64,000 nt of DNA from Eublepharis macularius (lineage: Eukaryota > Chordata > Lepidosauria > Squamata > Eublepharidae), in NCBI RefSeq assembly GCF_028583425.1, contig NC_072805.1:18176001-18240000 (forward strand), in the 5' to 3' direction. A model generated the notes under the pieces. That model made no database searches, was not told the DNA's origin, and saw nothing but the letters and a program-made list of their open reading frames with translations. Positions 33,528 to 43,001 of the stretch are shown here, piece by piece; position 1 is the first letter of the stretch; every line of letters begins with the position of its first letter. Both the position numbers and the translations under genes were made by a program.

Positions 33528-34595
33528 CATCATCTAAGGTGATGTCTTGCAGCCCTATTGTCTGAAAATTCAGCTCTCTATCTTCAGGTTCAGGCTTTAC
33601 GTTAATCGCTGTCTCCTCTGGTGAAAATGGAGACGCATCACAAACGTTATGATGTATCAAGGATGAAGCTGCAGCAATTCCTCCTAAACCTGGACTGTGT
33701 GCCTGAGGCGACTGCTGCCCAGAGTGGCCAACAGCAGTTGGAGGCGGAGGTGAGGAGGCAGGTCCTGAGCTAGAAGTCTGGTAAGGCATAGGCTGCAGTT
33801 GCGGAGAAGATGGTCCAGATCGTGGTGAATGGACCATAGAATGAGAAGATTTGGGGGACGGTGAGGAAGTGTTACCTGGATTTGAAGAATGGTAAGCGAC
33901 CTGCTGCAGCTGAGCGGAAGGGTGTCCAAGGGACTGAGTCATTACAGAAGAGGCAGAACTTTGCCGGGGATTTGGACAATGATACCCCACCGATTGCAGG
34001 TGAGGAGACGATTGTCTATGTTGAGCAGGGTGCGATGAAGGATGGCCTCCCGCTACAGCTGGAGTTGACACTGAACCCAGATTTGAAGAATGATACGGCA
34101 TCGGTGGTAGAGATTGGCAGCTAAGGTTTATCAACTGAGGTACAGCTGCTGCATCTTGTTGAAACGAAATTGCATCAAATCCTTGGCCAGCAGAGGCAGA
34201 GTTCATGGGAAGACCAGACTGTCCGTTAAACATAACATTCGATTGCATAGGCTGGTAGGAAGGCCTCGCAGAAGGTGCTGACGTGACCTGAAAAGACTGG
34301 TGGACTACAGCTGAAGACAAAACAGGATGCTCTTCACCTGTGCTAATGTTTCTACCTTGGATGTGAGACATCGGGGATACCGTGGAGGACACCAGAGGTG
34401 TATATGCTTGCTGAACTGGGCATACAAGGCTCCTGGATGAAGTAGAAAGTAAACTCTCATGGGAGAGCCCAGAATCTGGTGAAGATAGCTGAGCTTGAAG
34501 AGAAGGAAGTCCTTTAACACCAGTACAACGAGTCAGGGACAATGAGGGAACTGAAGACAAATCCATTTCGTCTCTGTTCTCTTGTTTCAGTACAA
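33528..34595 (-). CDS. NFATC3: NFATC3 large C-terminal transactivation exon (exon 9)
   Basis: 1068-nt exon. TT completes isoleucine, then VLKQENRDEMDLSSVPSLSL and a long Ser/Pro/Gln/His-rich low-complexity stretch, ending NVKPEPEDRELNFQTIGLQD-ITLDD plus one G of a valine codon. This is the C-terminal transactivation region typical of NFATC1, C2 and C3. The tail motif TIGLQDITLDD is NFATC3-specific. There are at least four imperfect repeats with a core like LQ-x-[MV]-x-Y-[HQ] followed by S/N/P/G-rich sequence. LKQE near the start and VKPE near the end fit the SUMO consensus (inference). The acceptor is tttacag at 34596-34602 and the donor is gtaagta after 33528. The coding sequence is open, but much less conserved than the Rel-homology exons. 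Confidence 0.95.
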
Positions 34596-35026
34596 CTGTA
34601 AAGTTAGGAAACCAATGAAATTAAAATTCATGAGGTACAATGTTCACCACATTAACATGTAAGACGCTGCACTGTCCTAAGTTGGAACCCTGGCACATCT
34701 AGCCGTGCGCTCTTAACACAGAAAAATAGCTGCAATTAAGATACCAAGATAGGTATTTTCCCCAGCTGTCCTATTCAAGGCCCTGTTTTAAGGGGAAGTA
34801 GATTAACTGAGGATATTCTGCATTCACTTGCTATACTTCCATTTAGTATGCAAGAATGAAACTATTGCAATAAAAGGAAGAACAGTAAATTTGCTTTCAA
34901 ACATGTATCTGTGCATACTGAGATAGTGTTTATCTTACAACTGTATGCCCCACTACTTTACAGATTTTGAAATTTTTCACTCTGAACAAGTCTTATAGCG
35001 CTATCTTGTGAAAAAAATATCAAGAG

Positions 35027-35198
35027 GGAGAAGCATGTCACACAAATAAGAGATTTTTACAAGCACAGAAGCTCCCCAGAGGCTACATATAAAAGAACTT
35101 ATGGTTAAGAAACAGTAGGGAAATAATTTAGAAAAGTAAAATTAAATTAATTGCATTTCTACTTATTATTATATTCAGCAGTGACCCTCTTGTCTGCA
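35027..35198. repeat. Second copy of duplicated unit B
   Basis: 172 bp, about 95% identical by eye to 31778-31946 (gaagcatgtcacacaaataa, cagaagctccccagaggcta, gtgaccctcttgtctgca) and in direct orientation. The two copies bracket the NFATC3 transactivation exon. Confidence 0.9.
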
Positions 35199-36211
35199 AA
35201 AGCTGTTTCCCCTTTTTTATTAAGTTTTTATTTTATTAAAATTGTTACACCTTGTCTTTCCTCATAAAAACGGACCCAAGGCAACCTTCTTCCCAACCTT
35301 CCTGGAATTATTTAACCAATATTTACTGTGAGGGGGGGGGTGTCTTAGTCTGCAGCTATCTGGACCCAAACATGAAACTGGTGGAAACTCAAGAAACTGA
35401 CCATAATACTAGACAGCCACAACACACTGGCAGGAGAAGTCTGTGTGTGTGTGCGCCACCAGAAGTATTTACAGTTTTTAACATCCAGCTGAATGAGCAA
35501 TATAATTTATTTTTATCATCATCATCATCTTTTTTTTTTTTTTTTTTGAAAAATTTTTATTGGGTTAGAATCCATTATTTCCACATTTACATTCAATTTT
35601 CCCCAATTTTTTCATCTCTAACCCCCTCCCTTTCCCCCCCCTTTTTGTTGACTTCCAACAGCTTTCCAACCCTTTGTCCCCTTTCCCTTACTTTTATTAG
35701 CTTCCTCTATCTAAAACAAATATATATTCTCCATTATTCTAAGCAGTACATCCTTAACTATTTTTTAACATTATATGCCCAAACTGTAAGCCTTTGTTTC
35801 TATCTTAGATAAACAATTTATCCCAATTTTTCAATTTCAGGTATTTCTATATATCATAAACCATATAGATCATACATTCGTTTATATCAAACAATTTGAC
35901 TTATTCTCTATATATATTACTCATTCTATCTTTTTATAATAGTTCTATATATCTCTCCTCACGTAGTCAATCAATTTGACCCATCTATATCTTCAGACAT
36001 TCAGTTTGGTACAAAACTTGTCAGAAAAAAAAGAAAATATTGTTAGTTAATCGCTCCTTATATTTAGTCCTTATAATTAATTATTTTCTCTATGTTCTGT
36101 TTGTTAACCTATATATATCTATATATATGTCAATCTATTAATCTGACTGCTTATTAATTCACATTTATCTCTTCTCCCCCCGGTAAAGTCTCCCCCCTCT
36201 ACTTCAATACT

Positions 36212-39200
36212 TCAGTAGTTCTCAAACTGCCACAGTTTTCCTCCCACCTCCCATTTCTTCTCCAGGTATTGTTTCAGCTTCTCCCAGTCTGTGTTGAACT
36301 GCCCTGAGTCCAGATCTCTCAATTTTCTTGTCATCTTGTCCATTTCAGCCATATACAGCAATTTGTAAGTCCAATCTTCAATAGTTGGCACTTCTTGTAC
36401 TTTCCATTTTTGCGCATACAAAAGTCTAGCTGCTGCTGTCATATAAAATATCAACGTCCTGTGTTGGGCTGGAATTCCCTCCATTCCCAAGTTCAGTAGC
36501 AGGAGTTCTGGGTTCTTATTAATTTGAAATTGTAAAATTTCACTCATTTCTCTTATTATTTCCCCCCAGTACTGCCTGGCTACCTCACACGACCACCACA
36601 TATGATAGAGGGAGCCCTCATGCTTCTTACATTTCCAGCATTTATTAGAAGTATTCAAATTCCCTAGCGCAATCTTCTTTGGTGTCATGTACCAACGATA
36701 GATCATTTTATGAATGTTCTCTTTGATATTAATACATGTCGTTGTCTTCATTGTAGTTTTCCACAAGTATTCCCATGCCTCCATTGTTATTTCTTTATTA
36801 AAGTTTATAGCCCATTTCACCATTTGTGTTTTAACTATCTCATCCTCGGTATACCACTTCAACAGTACTTGGTATACCTTGGATATTCTTTTCTTATCTT
36901 CTTTAAGAAGGGTCTGCTCTAGTTCCGAATTCTCTATTCGTATACCTCCCTTTACAGAGTCCGAATTATATAAGTCTCTGATCTGTCTATACTGGAACCA
37001 ATCGTAGTTAGGTGATAGTTCCTCTTGTGTCTTTATTCTAAGTTTGGATGCTTCAGTTTTAGTTATTTCTTTATACGTTAAACATTGTTGTTCATTATCA
37101 ACAGCTCTCGGGTCTATCACCTCATATGGAACCACCCACAAAGGGGTTCCTTCTTGTAAATAAATTCTGTACTTCTTCCAGATTATGTATAGACTTCTCC
37201 GAACAAAGTGATGCAGGAACATCGAGTTGACCTTTACTTTGTCATGCCATAAATATGCGTGCCATCCAAATATTTTTTTATATCCCTCTAGGGCTAATAG
37301 TTTCTTGTTCTTTAATGTCATCCATTCTTTCAACCAAACTAGGCAGATTGCATCATGATAAAGTCTCAGATTGGGCAGTTGCATTCCGCCTCTTTCCTTT
37401 GCATCTTGTAAAACTTTCACTTTCACTCGAGGCTTCTTGCCTGCCCAAACAAAATCTGATATTTTCCTCTGCCATTTTTCAAATTGTTTGGAGTCTCTGA
37501 TGATTGGTATTGTCTGTAGCAAAAACATTACTCTTGGTAACACATTCATCTTAACTGCTGCAATCCTACCCAACCATGACAAATTCAATCTATTCCATTT
37601 AATCAAGTCTCTCTCTATCTGAGTCCATAGTTTTTCATAATTGTTTTTGAATAGATCTATGTTCTTTGCAGTTAATTCGACTCCCAAATATTTCACTTTA
37701 CTTGTTACTTCACAATCCGTTGTTTCCATTAACAATTGTTGTTTCTGCTTAGTCATATTTTTGCATAATATCTTTGACTTCTTTTTGTTAATGAAGAAAC
37801 CTGCCAAGTCTCCAAACTCCTTGATCTTATCTATCACTCTTGGCATGTTCTCCAATGGGTCCTCTACAATTAACATTATGTCATCCGCAAATGCTCTGAC
37901 CTTGTATGAATAGTCCTTTATTTTTATTCCACGAATTTCATCATCTTGACGTATTTGTATCATCAGAATCTCCAATACTAAAATGAACAACAATGGAGAT
38001 AACGGGCAACCTTGTCTTGTTCCTTTACTTATCGTCAATTTCTTGGTCAATTCATCATTCACCACAATTGCTGCAGTCTGGTCTCTATAAATTTCCTTAA
38101 TTGCTCTGATGAATCTTTCTCCCAATTGTAGCTTTTCCATAGTGGCAAACATAAAGTCCCAGTTTAAATTGTCAAACGCTTTTTCAGCGTCAACAAAAAA
38201 GAAACCAACCTCTTTGTCACAACGCTTGTCATAATATTCAATAGCATTGATCACTGTCCTTAAGTTGTCTCTTATTTGTCTGTCTGGCAAAAAGCCTGCT
38301 TGTTCCTCCTCTATGACTTCCGAGAGCCACCCCTTCAATCTCTCCGCCAATATCTTCGCAAAAATTTTGTAGTCATTGTTGAGTAGCGATATAGGTCTAT
38401 AATTTTTCACATTAGTCAGGTCTTGGCCCTCTTTTGGGATCAATGATATATTCGCTTCACTCCAAGTTTCTGGAATCCTTTGATCCCTTAAAACCCCATT
38501 CATCACCTCTTTTAGGAATGGTGCCAGTTCATTAGCCATTGTCTTATAGAATTTAGCCGTAAGTCCATCTGGCCCTGGCGCCTTTCCTAGATTTGCAGAT
38601 TGTATTGCCTTACTTATTTCCTCGTCAGTTACTTCACTATTCAACTTATTTCTCCAAGCTTCCGAGATTTCTGGAAGTTTGGTTTTCTCCAAATATGACG
38701 CTAGTGATTCTTTGTTTACTTCTTTTTTATTATACAGCTTAGCGTAAAATTTATAAAAGGCTCTACTAATGGTAGCCTGCTCCAAATACGTTTTGTTATC
38801 TTCGCAAATTTTATTTATTATCTTCTTTTCCCTTTTCTTCTTCAATTGCCATGCCAGGTACTTCCCAGGTTTATTAGCACCCTCAAACGCTTTTTGATTC
38901 AGTCTTTTGAGATTCCACTCCAATTCTTTATTGCTCATTGCTGTTAGCTGTTCTTGAAGTATTTTAATTTCCTGGTATACCTTCTTTTTCCCTGGTCTCT
39001 TTTTTAGCTGTGTTTCTTTGGCTTTTATTTTCTCCTCAATCTCTTGTCTTTTCTCCTCTTTCTTCTTTCTTGCTCTACCATTTAAGTCCATTAGTATGCC
39101 CCTTACAACCGCCTTGTAAGCATCCCAAACTTTATTGGTTGGTACTTCTTTATTCACGTTGTATTGTATAAAAAACTTTGTCTCTCTTCTCAGTATTTCC

Positions 39201-39973
39201 ATATTCTCTCTTTCCTGTAACAAGTCCTCATTTATTCTCCATGCTTTCCTTTTTCTCTTTTTTCCAAATTTCCACATAATTGGGTTGTGATCTGAGCCTA
39301 CCATAGGCATTATTTCTACCTCCTTAGTCCATAATGCTAAGTCTTTTGAGGCCCAGATCATATCAATTCTTGATAATGTAGAATGCCTTGCAGAATAAAA
39401 AGTAAACTGTCTGCTTTTAGGATATTCTCTCCTCCATACATCTTCAAGAGTCTCTTGTTGAATCAACTCAAAAAAAAGCTTTGGTAATAGTCCTCTTTTC
39501 TTTTGTGCCGTTGTAGTCTTTTTGTCTAGTTCCAAGTCTGTCACTCCATTGAAGTCTCCAGCAAGAATTATCTGGTCGTATGCAAGATCGTCTAAATGCT
39601 TCCTTAAATCCTCAAAGAAGCTTTCTTTTGCACCGTTAGGTGCATAAAGTCCGACTACCAACACTCTCTTTAAATTCCAAATACATTCCACTGCTACAAA
39701 TCTAGCTTCCACATCTCTCATAACAAATTTTGGCTGTAGCTCCTCTTTTATGTACAACACCACTCCTCTTTTTTTCTTGTTGGAGGCCGCTACATATTCT
39801 TTGCCCAATTTTCCAGATTTTAAATATTTTACATCCTGCTTTCTGATATGGGTCTCTTGCAAACAAACAATGTCACATTTTTGTTTTAGTAGCCAGTGAA
39901 AAGTATTTTTCCTCTTATTCGGTGAGTTTAGTCCATTTACATTCCAAGATAATACTTTACACTCCATACTCAT
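36212..39973 (-). CDS. L1 ORF2 protein: endonuclease and reverse transcriptase
   Basis: 1253 codons without a stop, about the usual L1 ORF2 length. The N-terminal apurinic-type endonuclease shows LSWNVNGLNS (about 8-17), CLQETH (37-42), LAGDFNG (138-144) and the catalytic SDH (227-229). The reverse transcriptase shows NYRPISLLNND (524-534), VDAEKAFD (594-601), GTRQGCPLSPLLF (651-663) and the catalytic FADD (695-698). Near 1115-1140 is the L1-type cysteine motif CWKCKKHEGSLYH. The protein nicks target DNA and copies L1 RNA at the nick. The start ATG overlaps the ORF1 stop by four bases (ATGA, 39970-39973), so translation probably depends on termination-reinitiation (inference). All catalytic motifs I checked are intact. 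Whether it is active is unknown. Confidence 0.95.
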   Translation of the reverse strand: MSMECKVLSWNVNGLNSPNKRKNTFHWLLKQKCDIVCLQETHIRKQDVKYLKSGKLGKEYVAASNKKKRGVVLYIKEELQPKFVMRDVEARFVAVECIWNLKRVLVVGLYAPNGAKESFFEDLRKHLDDLAYDQIILAGDFNGVTDLELDKKTTTAQKKRGLLPKLFFELIQQETLEDVWRREYPKSRQFTFYSARHSTLSRIDMIWASKDLALWTKEVEIMPMVGSDHNPIMWKFGKKRKRKAWRINEDLLQERENMEILRRETKFFIQYNVNKEVPTNKVWDAYKAVVRGILMDLNGRARKKKEEKRQEIEEKIKAKETQLKKRPGKKKVYQEIKILQEQLTAMSNKELEWNLKRLNQKAFEGANKPGKYLAWQLKKKREKKIINKICEDNKTYLEQATISRAFYKFYAKLYNKKEVNKESLASYLEKTKLPEISEAWRNKLNSEVTDEEISKAIQSANLGKAPGPDGLTAKFYKTMANELAPFLKEVMNGVLRDQRIPETWSEANISLIPKEGQDLTNVKNYRPISLLNNDYKIFAKILAERLKGWLSEVIEEEQAGFLPDRQIRDNLRTVINAIEYYDKRCDKEVGFFFVDAEKAFDNLNWDFMFATMEKLQLGERFIRAIKEIYRDQTAAIVVNDELTKKLTISKGTRQGCPLSPLLFILVLEILMIQIRQDDEIRGIKIKDYSYKVRAFADDIMLIVEDPLENMPRVIDKIKEFGDLAGFFINKKKSKILCKNMTKQKQQLLMETTDCEVTSKVKYLGVELTAKNIDLFKNNYEKLWTQIERDLIKWNRLNLSWLGRIAAVKMNVLPRVMFLLQTIPIIRDSKQFEKWQRKISDFVWAGKKPRVKVKVLQDAKERGGMQLPNLRLYHDAICLVWLKEWMTLKNKKLLALEGYKKIFGWHAYLWHDKVKVNSMFLHHFVRRSLYIIWKKYRIYLQEGTPLWVVPYEVIDPRAVDNEQQCLTYKEITKTEASKLRIKTQEELSPNYDWFQYRQIRDLYNSDSVKGGIRIENSELEQTLLKEDKKRISKVYQVLLKWYTEDEIVKTQMVKWAINFNKEITMEAWEYLWKTTMKTTTCINIKENIHKMIYRWYMTPKKIALGNLNTSNKCWKCKKHEGSLYHMWWSCEVARQYWGEIIREMSEILQFQINKNPELLLLNLGMEGIPAQHRTLIFYMTAAARLLYAQKWKVQEVPTIEDWTYKLLYMAEMDKMTRKLRDLDSGQFNTDWEKLKQYLEKKWEVGGKLWQFENY

Positions 39974-40764
39974 GATCTTGTTGGTAAGTCTTTTTCATTG
40001 TCCTTAATAAATCGCTCCATCTCTCGCTCAGATCTGATGCGTTTTTTGGCCCCTCCAAACTCAAAGGACACTCCTTCCGGTAACTCCCATCTGTACCTGA
40101 TTTTCATGTCCTTCAAAATCTGAATTAGCACTTTATATTTTTTCCGGTCCAGTAACACTGATCTGGGCAATTCCTTCATTATAATAATCGTCTTGCCATC
40201 AATCTCCAATGGATCTTGAAACTGTTTTGTCACAATCCTCTCTTTCATATTTCGTGTTGTAAACTGCACAATCACATCTCTTGGTAGTTTCCTCTGGGTT
40301 GCTATTCTCGAATTCACACGGTATGCCACATCTAGGATAGCCACAACTTCCTCCTCCTCCTTCCCCAGGTACTCAGCCAACACCTCAGTCATCTGTTCTT
40401 GCGCTGACTTTCCTTCCACTTCTGGCAAGCCACGAAAACGTAGCTGCTTCTCCATATGTTTAGTTTCTGCAACTGACATTCTCCCCTTCACCAATCTCAT
40501 CTCTGTTTGTTGCGTGTCTGCTAAATTCTCCATCGCGTCTTCTACTGTTTTAACTCTCTGCTGCGTTCCTTGTAATTCACTTCGTATTGTTTCCATACCT
40601 TTTTTCACTTCTGACAGCTCCGATTTTACTGTCTGTGTAACCTCTTTAACCTCTTTTATCAGCTCCAATTTCGTGTCCTTAAGTTCTTTAATCATATCTA
40701 AAAGTTTTTTGTCCAGGTTTTTATCCAGGTTTTCTATTGCCGATTGCCACTCTTTTTTTGACAT
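39970..40764 (-). CDS. L1 ORF1 protein: coiled-coil RNA-binding chaperone
   Basis: 264 codons. An N-terminal coiled coil (about residues 8-125, with heptad-spaced L/I/V/M and many K/E) is followed by an RRM-like start at KQLRFRGLPEVEGK (about 131-144) and a C-terminal domain with a basic segment AKKRIRSEREMERF near the end. In L1, this protein trimerises and coats the element RNA. It is shorter than mammalian ORF1p. Upstream codons in the same frame stay open to a TAG but contain no other ATG, so the start at 40764 is favoured. No frameshift was seen. Confidence 0.88.
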   Translation of the reverse strand: MSKKEWQSAIENLDKNLDKKLLDMIKELKDTKLELIKEVKEVTQTVKSELSEVKKGMETIRSELQGTQQRVKTVEDAMENLADTQQTEMRLVKGRMSVAETKHMEKQLRFRGLPEVEGKSAQEQMTEVLAEYLGKEEEEVVAILDVAYRVNSRIATQRKLPRDVIVQFTTRNMKERIVTKQFQDPLEIDGKTIIIMKELPRSVLLDRKKYKVLIQILKDMKIRYRWELPEGVSFEFGGAKKRIRSEREMERFIKDNEKDLPTRS

Positions 40765-41677
40765 CGTGGGGCTTGCTTTAGCTCGCTCCCACGAATCCGC
40801 TCTCTTCCTTAACTCCGTGGCGTAAAATTTAACGTTTTTCTATTTTAAATGTCCCGGTCTTCTTATAGAAATTAAGTTTTAAAGAGTCCAAAATGTCGGG
40901 CGTCTTTTCTCTATGGTTTCTCTATGATTTTGTAATCCAAGATGGCCTACTTCCTCTTCCGCTGAAGCCGCGACCCTTCCCCTTTCAAAAATGGCGATTC
41001 CCTACTTCCTGCCCTCCAGCAAGGGCCGCTTCTCTCCAGCCACTCTATTGTTATTACGCACTTCCTGTCTCCCGTCTTCCCACAGCAGATCTCGCGATGG
41101 TGTCTTTTTCTCACAGCTCCAAAGCCACAGGTATTCAAAACAATAGTCCCATTTCTTTAATAACTTCTTTAAACTTAGTCTCTTTTTAAATTCGATTCCT
41201 GCCGAGTCTTCCCCTCCTTTTCACTAGTCTGTTGCAGTTTAAAAATCTACTTTTTTTCCTCTCTGTTTTTATCAATCTGTCCCGTCTCAGAAGATAATGA
41301 TCTTTACCTTCTCTTCACTTTTCTCGGGTTGTAATCGCTGTTTCGATTTTAAGTTCTCCTCTCAGCTTCTTCCCCCAATCGATGCTTGGGTATGTAGGTC
41401 TTATGCCAGCCGAATTGGCCCCAAAACTGCCGCAGAGATTATAGCCGACCCGTCGCAAGGTGGGACCTCAAGGATCGGGGGGAGACTCGCTGTGTAGAGC
41501 CCCCCCTCGTCCGAGATCTAGCTCACCCTAGGGTCTTGAGCGTTCTTTGCCTGCTCCCCGCCTGAGAGCAGTCGGCCGCGGGCTATTTTCACCCCGCCGG
41601 CCGGTTAAAACGGCAGTCCGGTCAGCTCCGCAAGTGGAGCTGCGTTAGACCTCCATGGATCCCAAACAGGAAGTCCA
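40765..41677 (-). promoter_or_regulatory. L1 5'UTR with internal promoter
   Basis: About 0.9 kb between the 5' end of the element and the ORF1 start. The segment 41380-41660 is the most CpG-rich DNA in the window (for example cccgccggccggttaaaacg), which fits an internal L1 promoter. It reads in the same direction as NFATC3. Promoter activity is inferred from the element class. Confidence 0.55.
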
Positions 41678-41940
41678 ATCATCATCATCAATATCAATAA
41701 CCACCACCAATTTATGTGCTGCCCTTCAGGACGACTTAACGTCCACTCAGAGTGGTTTACAAAGTGTGTTATTATTATCCTCACAACAACCACCCTGTGA
41801 GGTGGGTGGGGCTGAGAGAGCTCTGGAAGAGCTGTGCCTGACCCAACGTCACCCAGCTGGCTTCAAGTGGAGGAGTAGGGAATCAAACCCAGTTCTCCAG
41901 ATTAGAGTCCTGCCGCTCTTTGCCACTACACTAAACGGGC
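41678..41940 (-). mobile_element. tRNA-derived SINE (family B), host of the L1 insertion
   Basis: Reverse-oriented, with the 3' tail (gat)n at 41678-41695 interrupted by the L1. The body acccaacgtcacccagctgg and the reversed head ctctttgccactacactaaa are recognisable. Confidence 0.82.
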
Positions 41941-42180
41941 TCTCTCCTGATTTGCCCATTCAGCTGCGTGTTCAGCTGCAGTAAAACATTCAAATACTGC
42001 ATGCATCCTTCTCTACCACCCAGTTGTAGACTGGGTCAAAATCCAACTCAAGCCCTGAAAAAATGCACATGCCCAAATTTTGCTTTGAAACCCAATTTAA
42101 GGGCCATAGTAAACAAAAGAAAAATTAAGAACTTTTTGAACATCACCCACTGTGCTACAATCAGAGAAAAGTGTACATAC

Positions 42181-42307
42181 TTGGTGTGTAAGTAAAACGT
42201 TGAGATTGGCTTTTTTTCCTCTTGCCATTGCAAACATAGAACTGGACCTGGACAGCAGTTGAAACCGCTTTGTTGTGGTATGGAGGAACTTCAAGAACAA
42301 TTGTAGT
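42181..42307 (-). CDS. NFATC3: NFATC3 coding exon (end of IPT domain, nuclear-localisation-like basic patch, exon 8)
   Basis: 127-nt exon reading [20 protein letters not shown], then [20 protein letters not shown] and TP, plus one A that forms ATT with the next exon. It closes the IPT domain. The basic run [10 protein letters not shown] corresponds to the C-terminal nuclear-localisation patch of NFAT proteins (family knowledge). The acceptor is ttcag at 42308-42312 and the donor is gtatgt after 42181. The 638-bp intron upstream is the shortest in the window. The 7.6-kb intron downstream carries a full-length L1. Confidence 0.95.
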
Positions 42308-42945
42308 CTGAATGGAAAAAATGAATACGCTTTATGTGAAAAAAGTTAAGGGCACACCTTCAGAAAACACTTTCTTCCTCACAAGCCACCACATACCCTG
42401 CTCATGTGCCATGCTGTCAAGAAAGAGTCACTGGACTACAGAACAGAGCCTTTTAAGTGGTGGTCCCTTTTTCCTTTTCATGAAAAGCCTGTTAGGCCAC
42501 CAAACCACCGACATGCATGCTATTGCAGCCACCAGAGCCCAAACAACTCTGTCCCCTTGTCACCCGCCCGCAACACTATCATTTGTTATTTTTGCACAGC
42601 ATCAACTAGGCCAGTCTGGGCTCTGACATTTCTCAGTTGAGCACTGCCTGGAAGATGTTAGCTAGAGTGAGGGGATGGGGAAGAAACAGAAGGCATCGAC
42701 AGGAGCAGGATCTTTCCCCCTCCCGCCAGGTCCATCTCCCTTCCTCAGAGCCAGCTCCCGAGTTCCACAAACACATCTGCATATCTGCTAACCGATACGT
42801 CAATGAATTCCATTACTTTCCCTTAGTTATCACTGATTTCTAGCATAATGATAAGGTTACCCACATTTGTCAAGCTAATTATGAGGTACCAATATTAAAA
42901 TAAAGACAACTAAAATTAAGAATCCCCATTTTAACGAAATCTCAC

Positions 42946-43001
42946 CTCTTGGCTCCTCTCCCTAATTATTTTTCCTTCTACCTCCCACTGAGGCCGTCCA
43001 T
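42946..43001 (-). CDS. NFATC3: NFATC3 56-nt micro-scale coding exon (IPT domain, exon 7)
   Basis: Short exon found by scanning for the missing IPT piece. AT at its start completes GAT with the G left by the 141-nt exon, and it then reads GRPQWEVEGKIIRERSQE in phase 0 at its end. The mammalian counterpart, from memory, is GRPLWEAEGKIVREKCQG, so the match is clear though more diverged than the flanking exons. The acceptor is accag after a T-rich tract (43002 upward) and the donor is gtgaga after 42946. It is too short for automated ORF calling and easily missed. Skipping it would shift the frame (56 is not a multiple of 3). Confidence 0.92.

Larger units (their letters stand above)
35530..41677 (-). 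mobile_element. Full-length L1-clade LINE with both ORFs open
   Basis: About 6.15 kb in the sense orientation of NFATC3. In order it has a GC-richer 5'UTR (41677-40765), ORF1 (40764-39970), ORF2 (39973-36212), a 3'UTR, an AATAAA at 35556-35561 and an A18 tail at 35530-35547. It is flanked by ATC trinucleotide arrays on both sides (35515-35529 and 41678-41689), which fit a target-site duplication of at least 12 bp, though microsatellite slippage makes the exact length ambiguous. It landed in the (GAT)n tail of a SINE. The endonuclease, FADD reverse transcriptase and C-terminal Cys motif all place it in the L1 clade. Confidence 0.93.
34596..42180 (-). other. NFATC3 intron hosting a full-length L1
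   Basis: 7585-bp intron between the 127-nt and the 1068-nt exons. About 6.15 kb of it is the L1 at 35530-41677. The rest is a SINE (41678-41940) and unique sequence, including one copy of a duplicated segment (35027-35198). Confidence 0.9.

Noticed and set aside
35252..35812. 186-codon + strand open frame
   Set aside because: It is antisense to the L1 3'UTR and tail. The Phe-rich part translates the poly-T tail and pyrimidine-rich 3'UTR.
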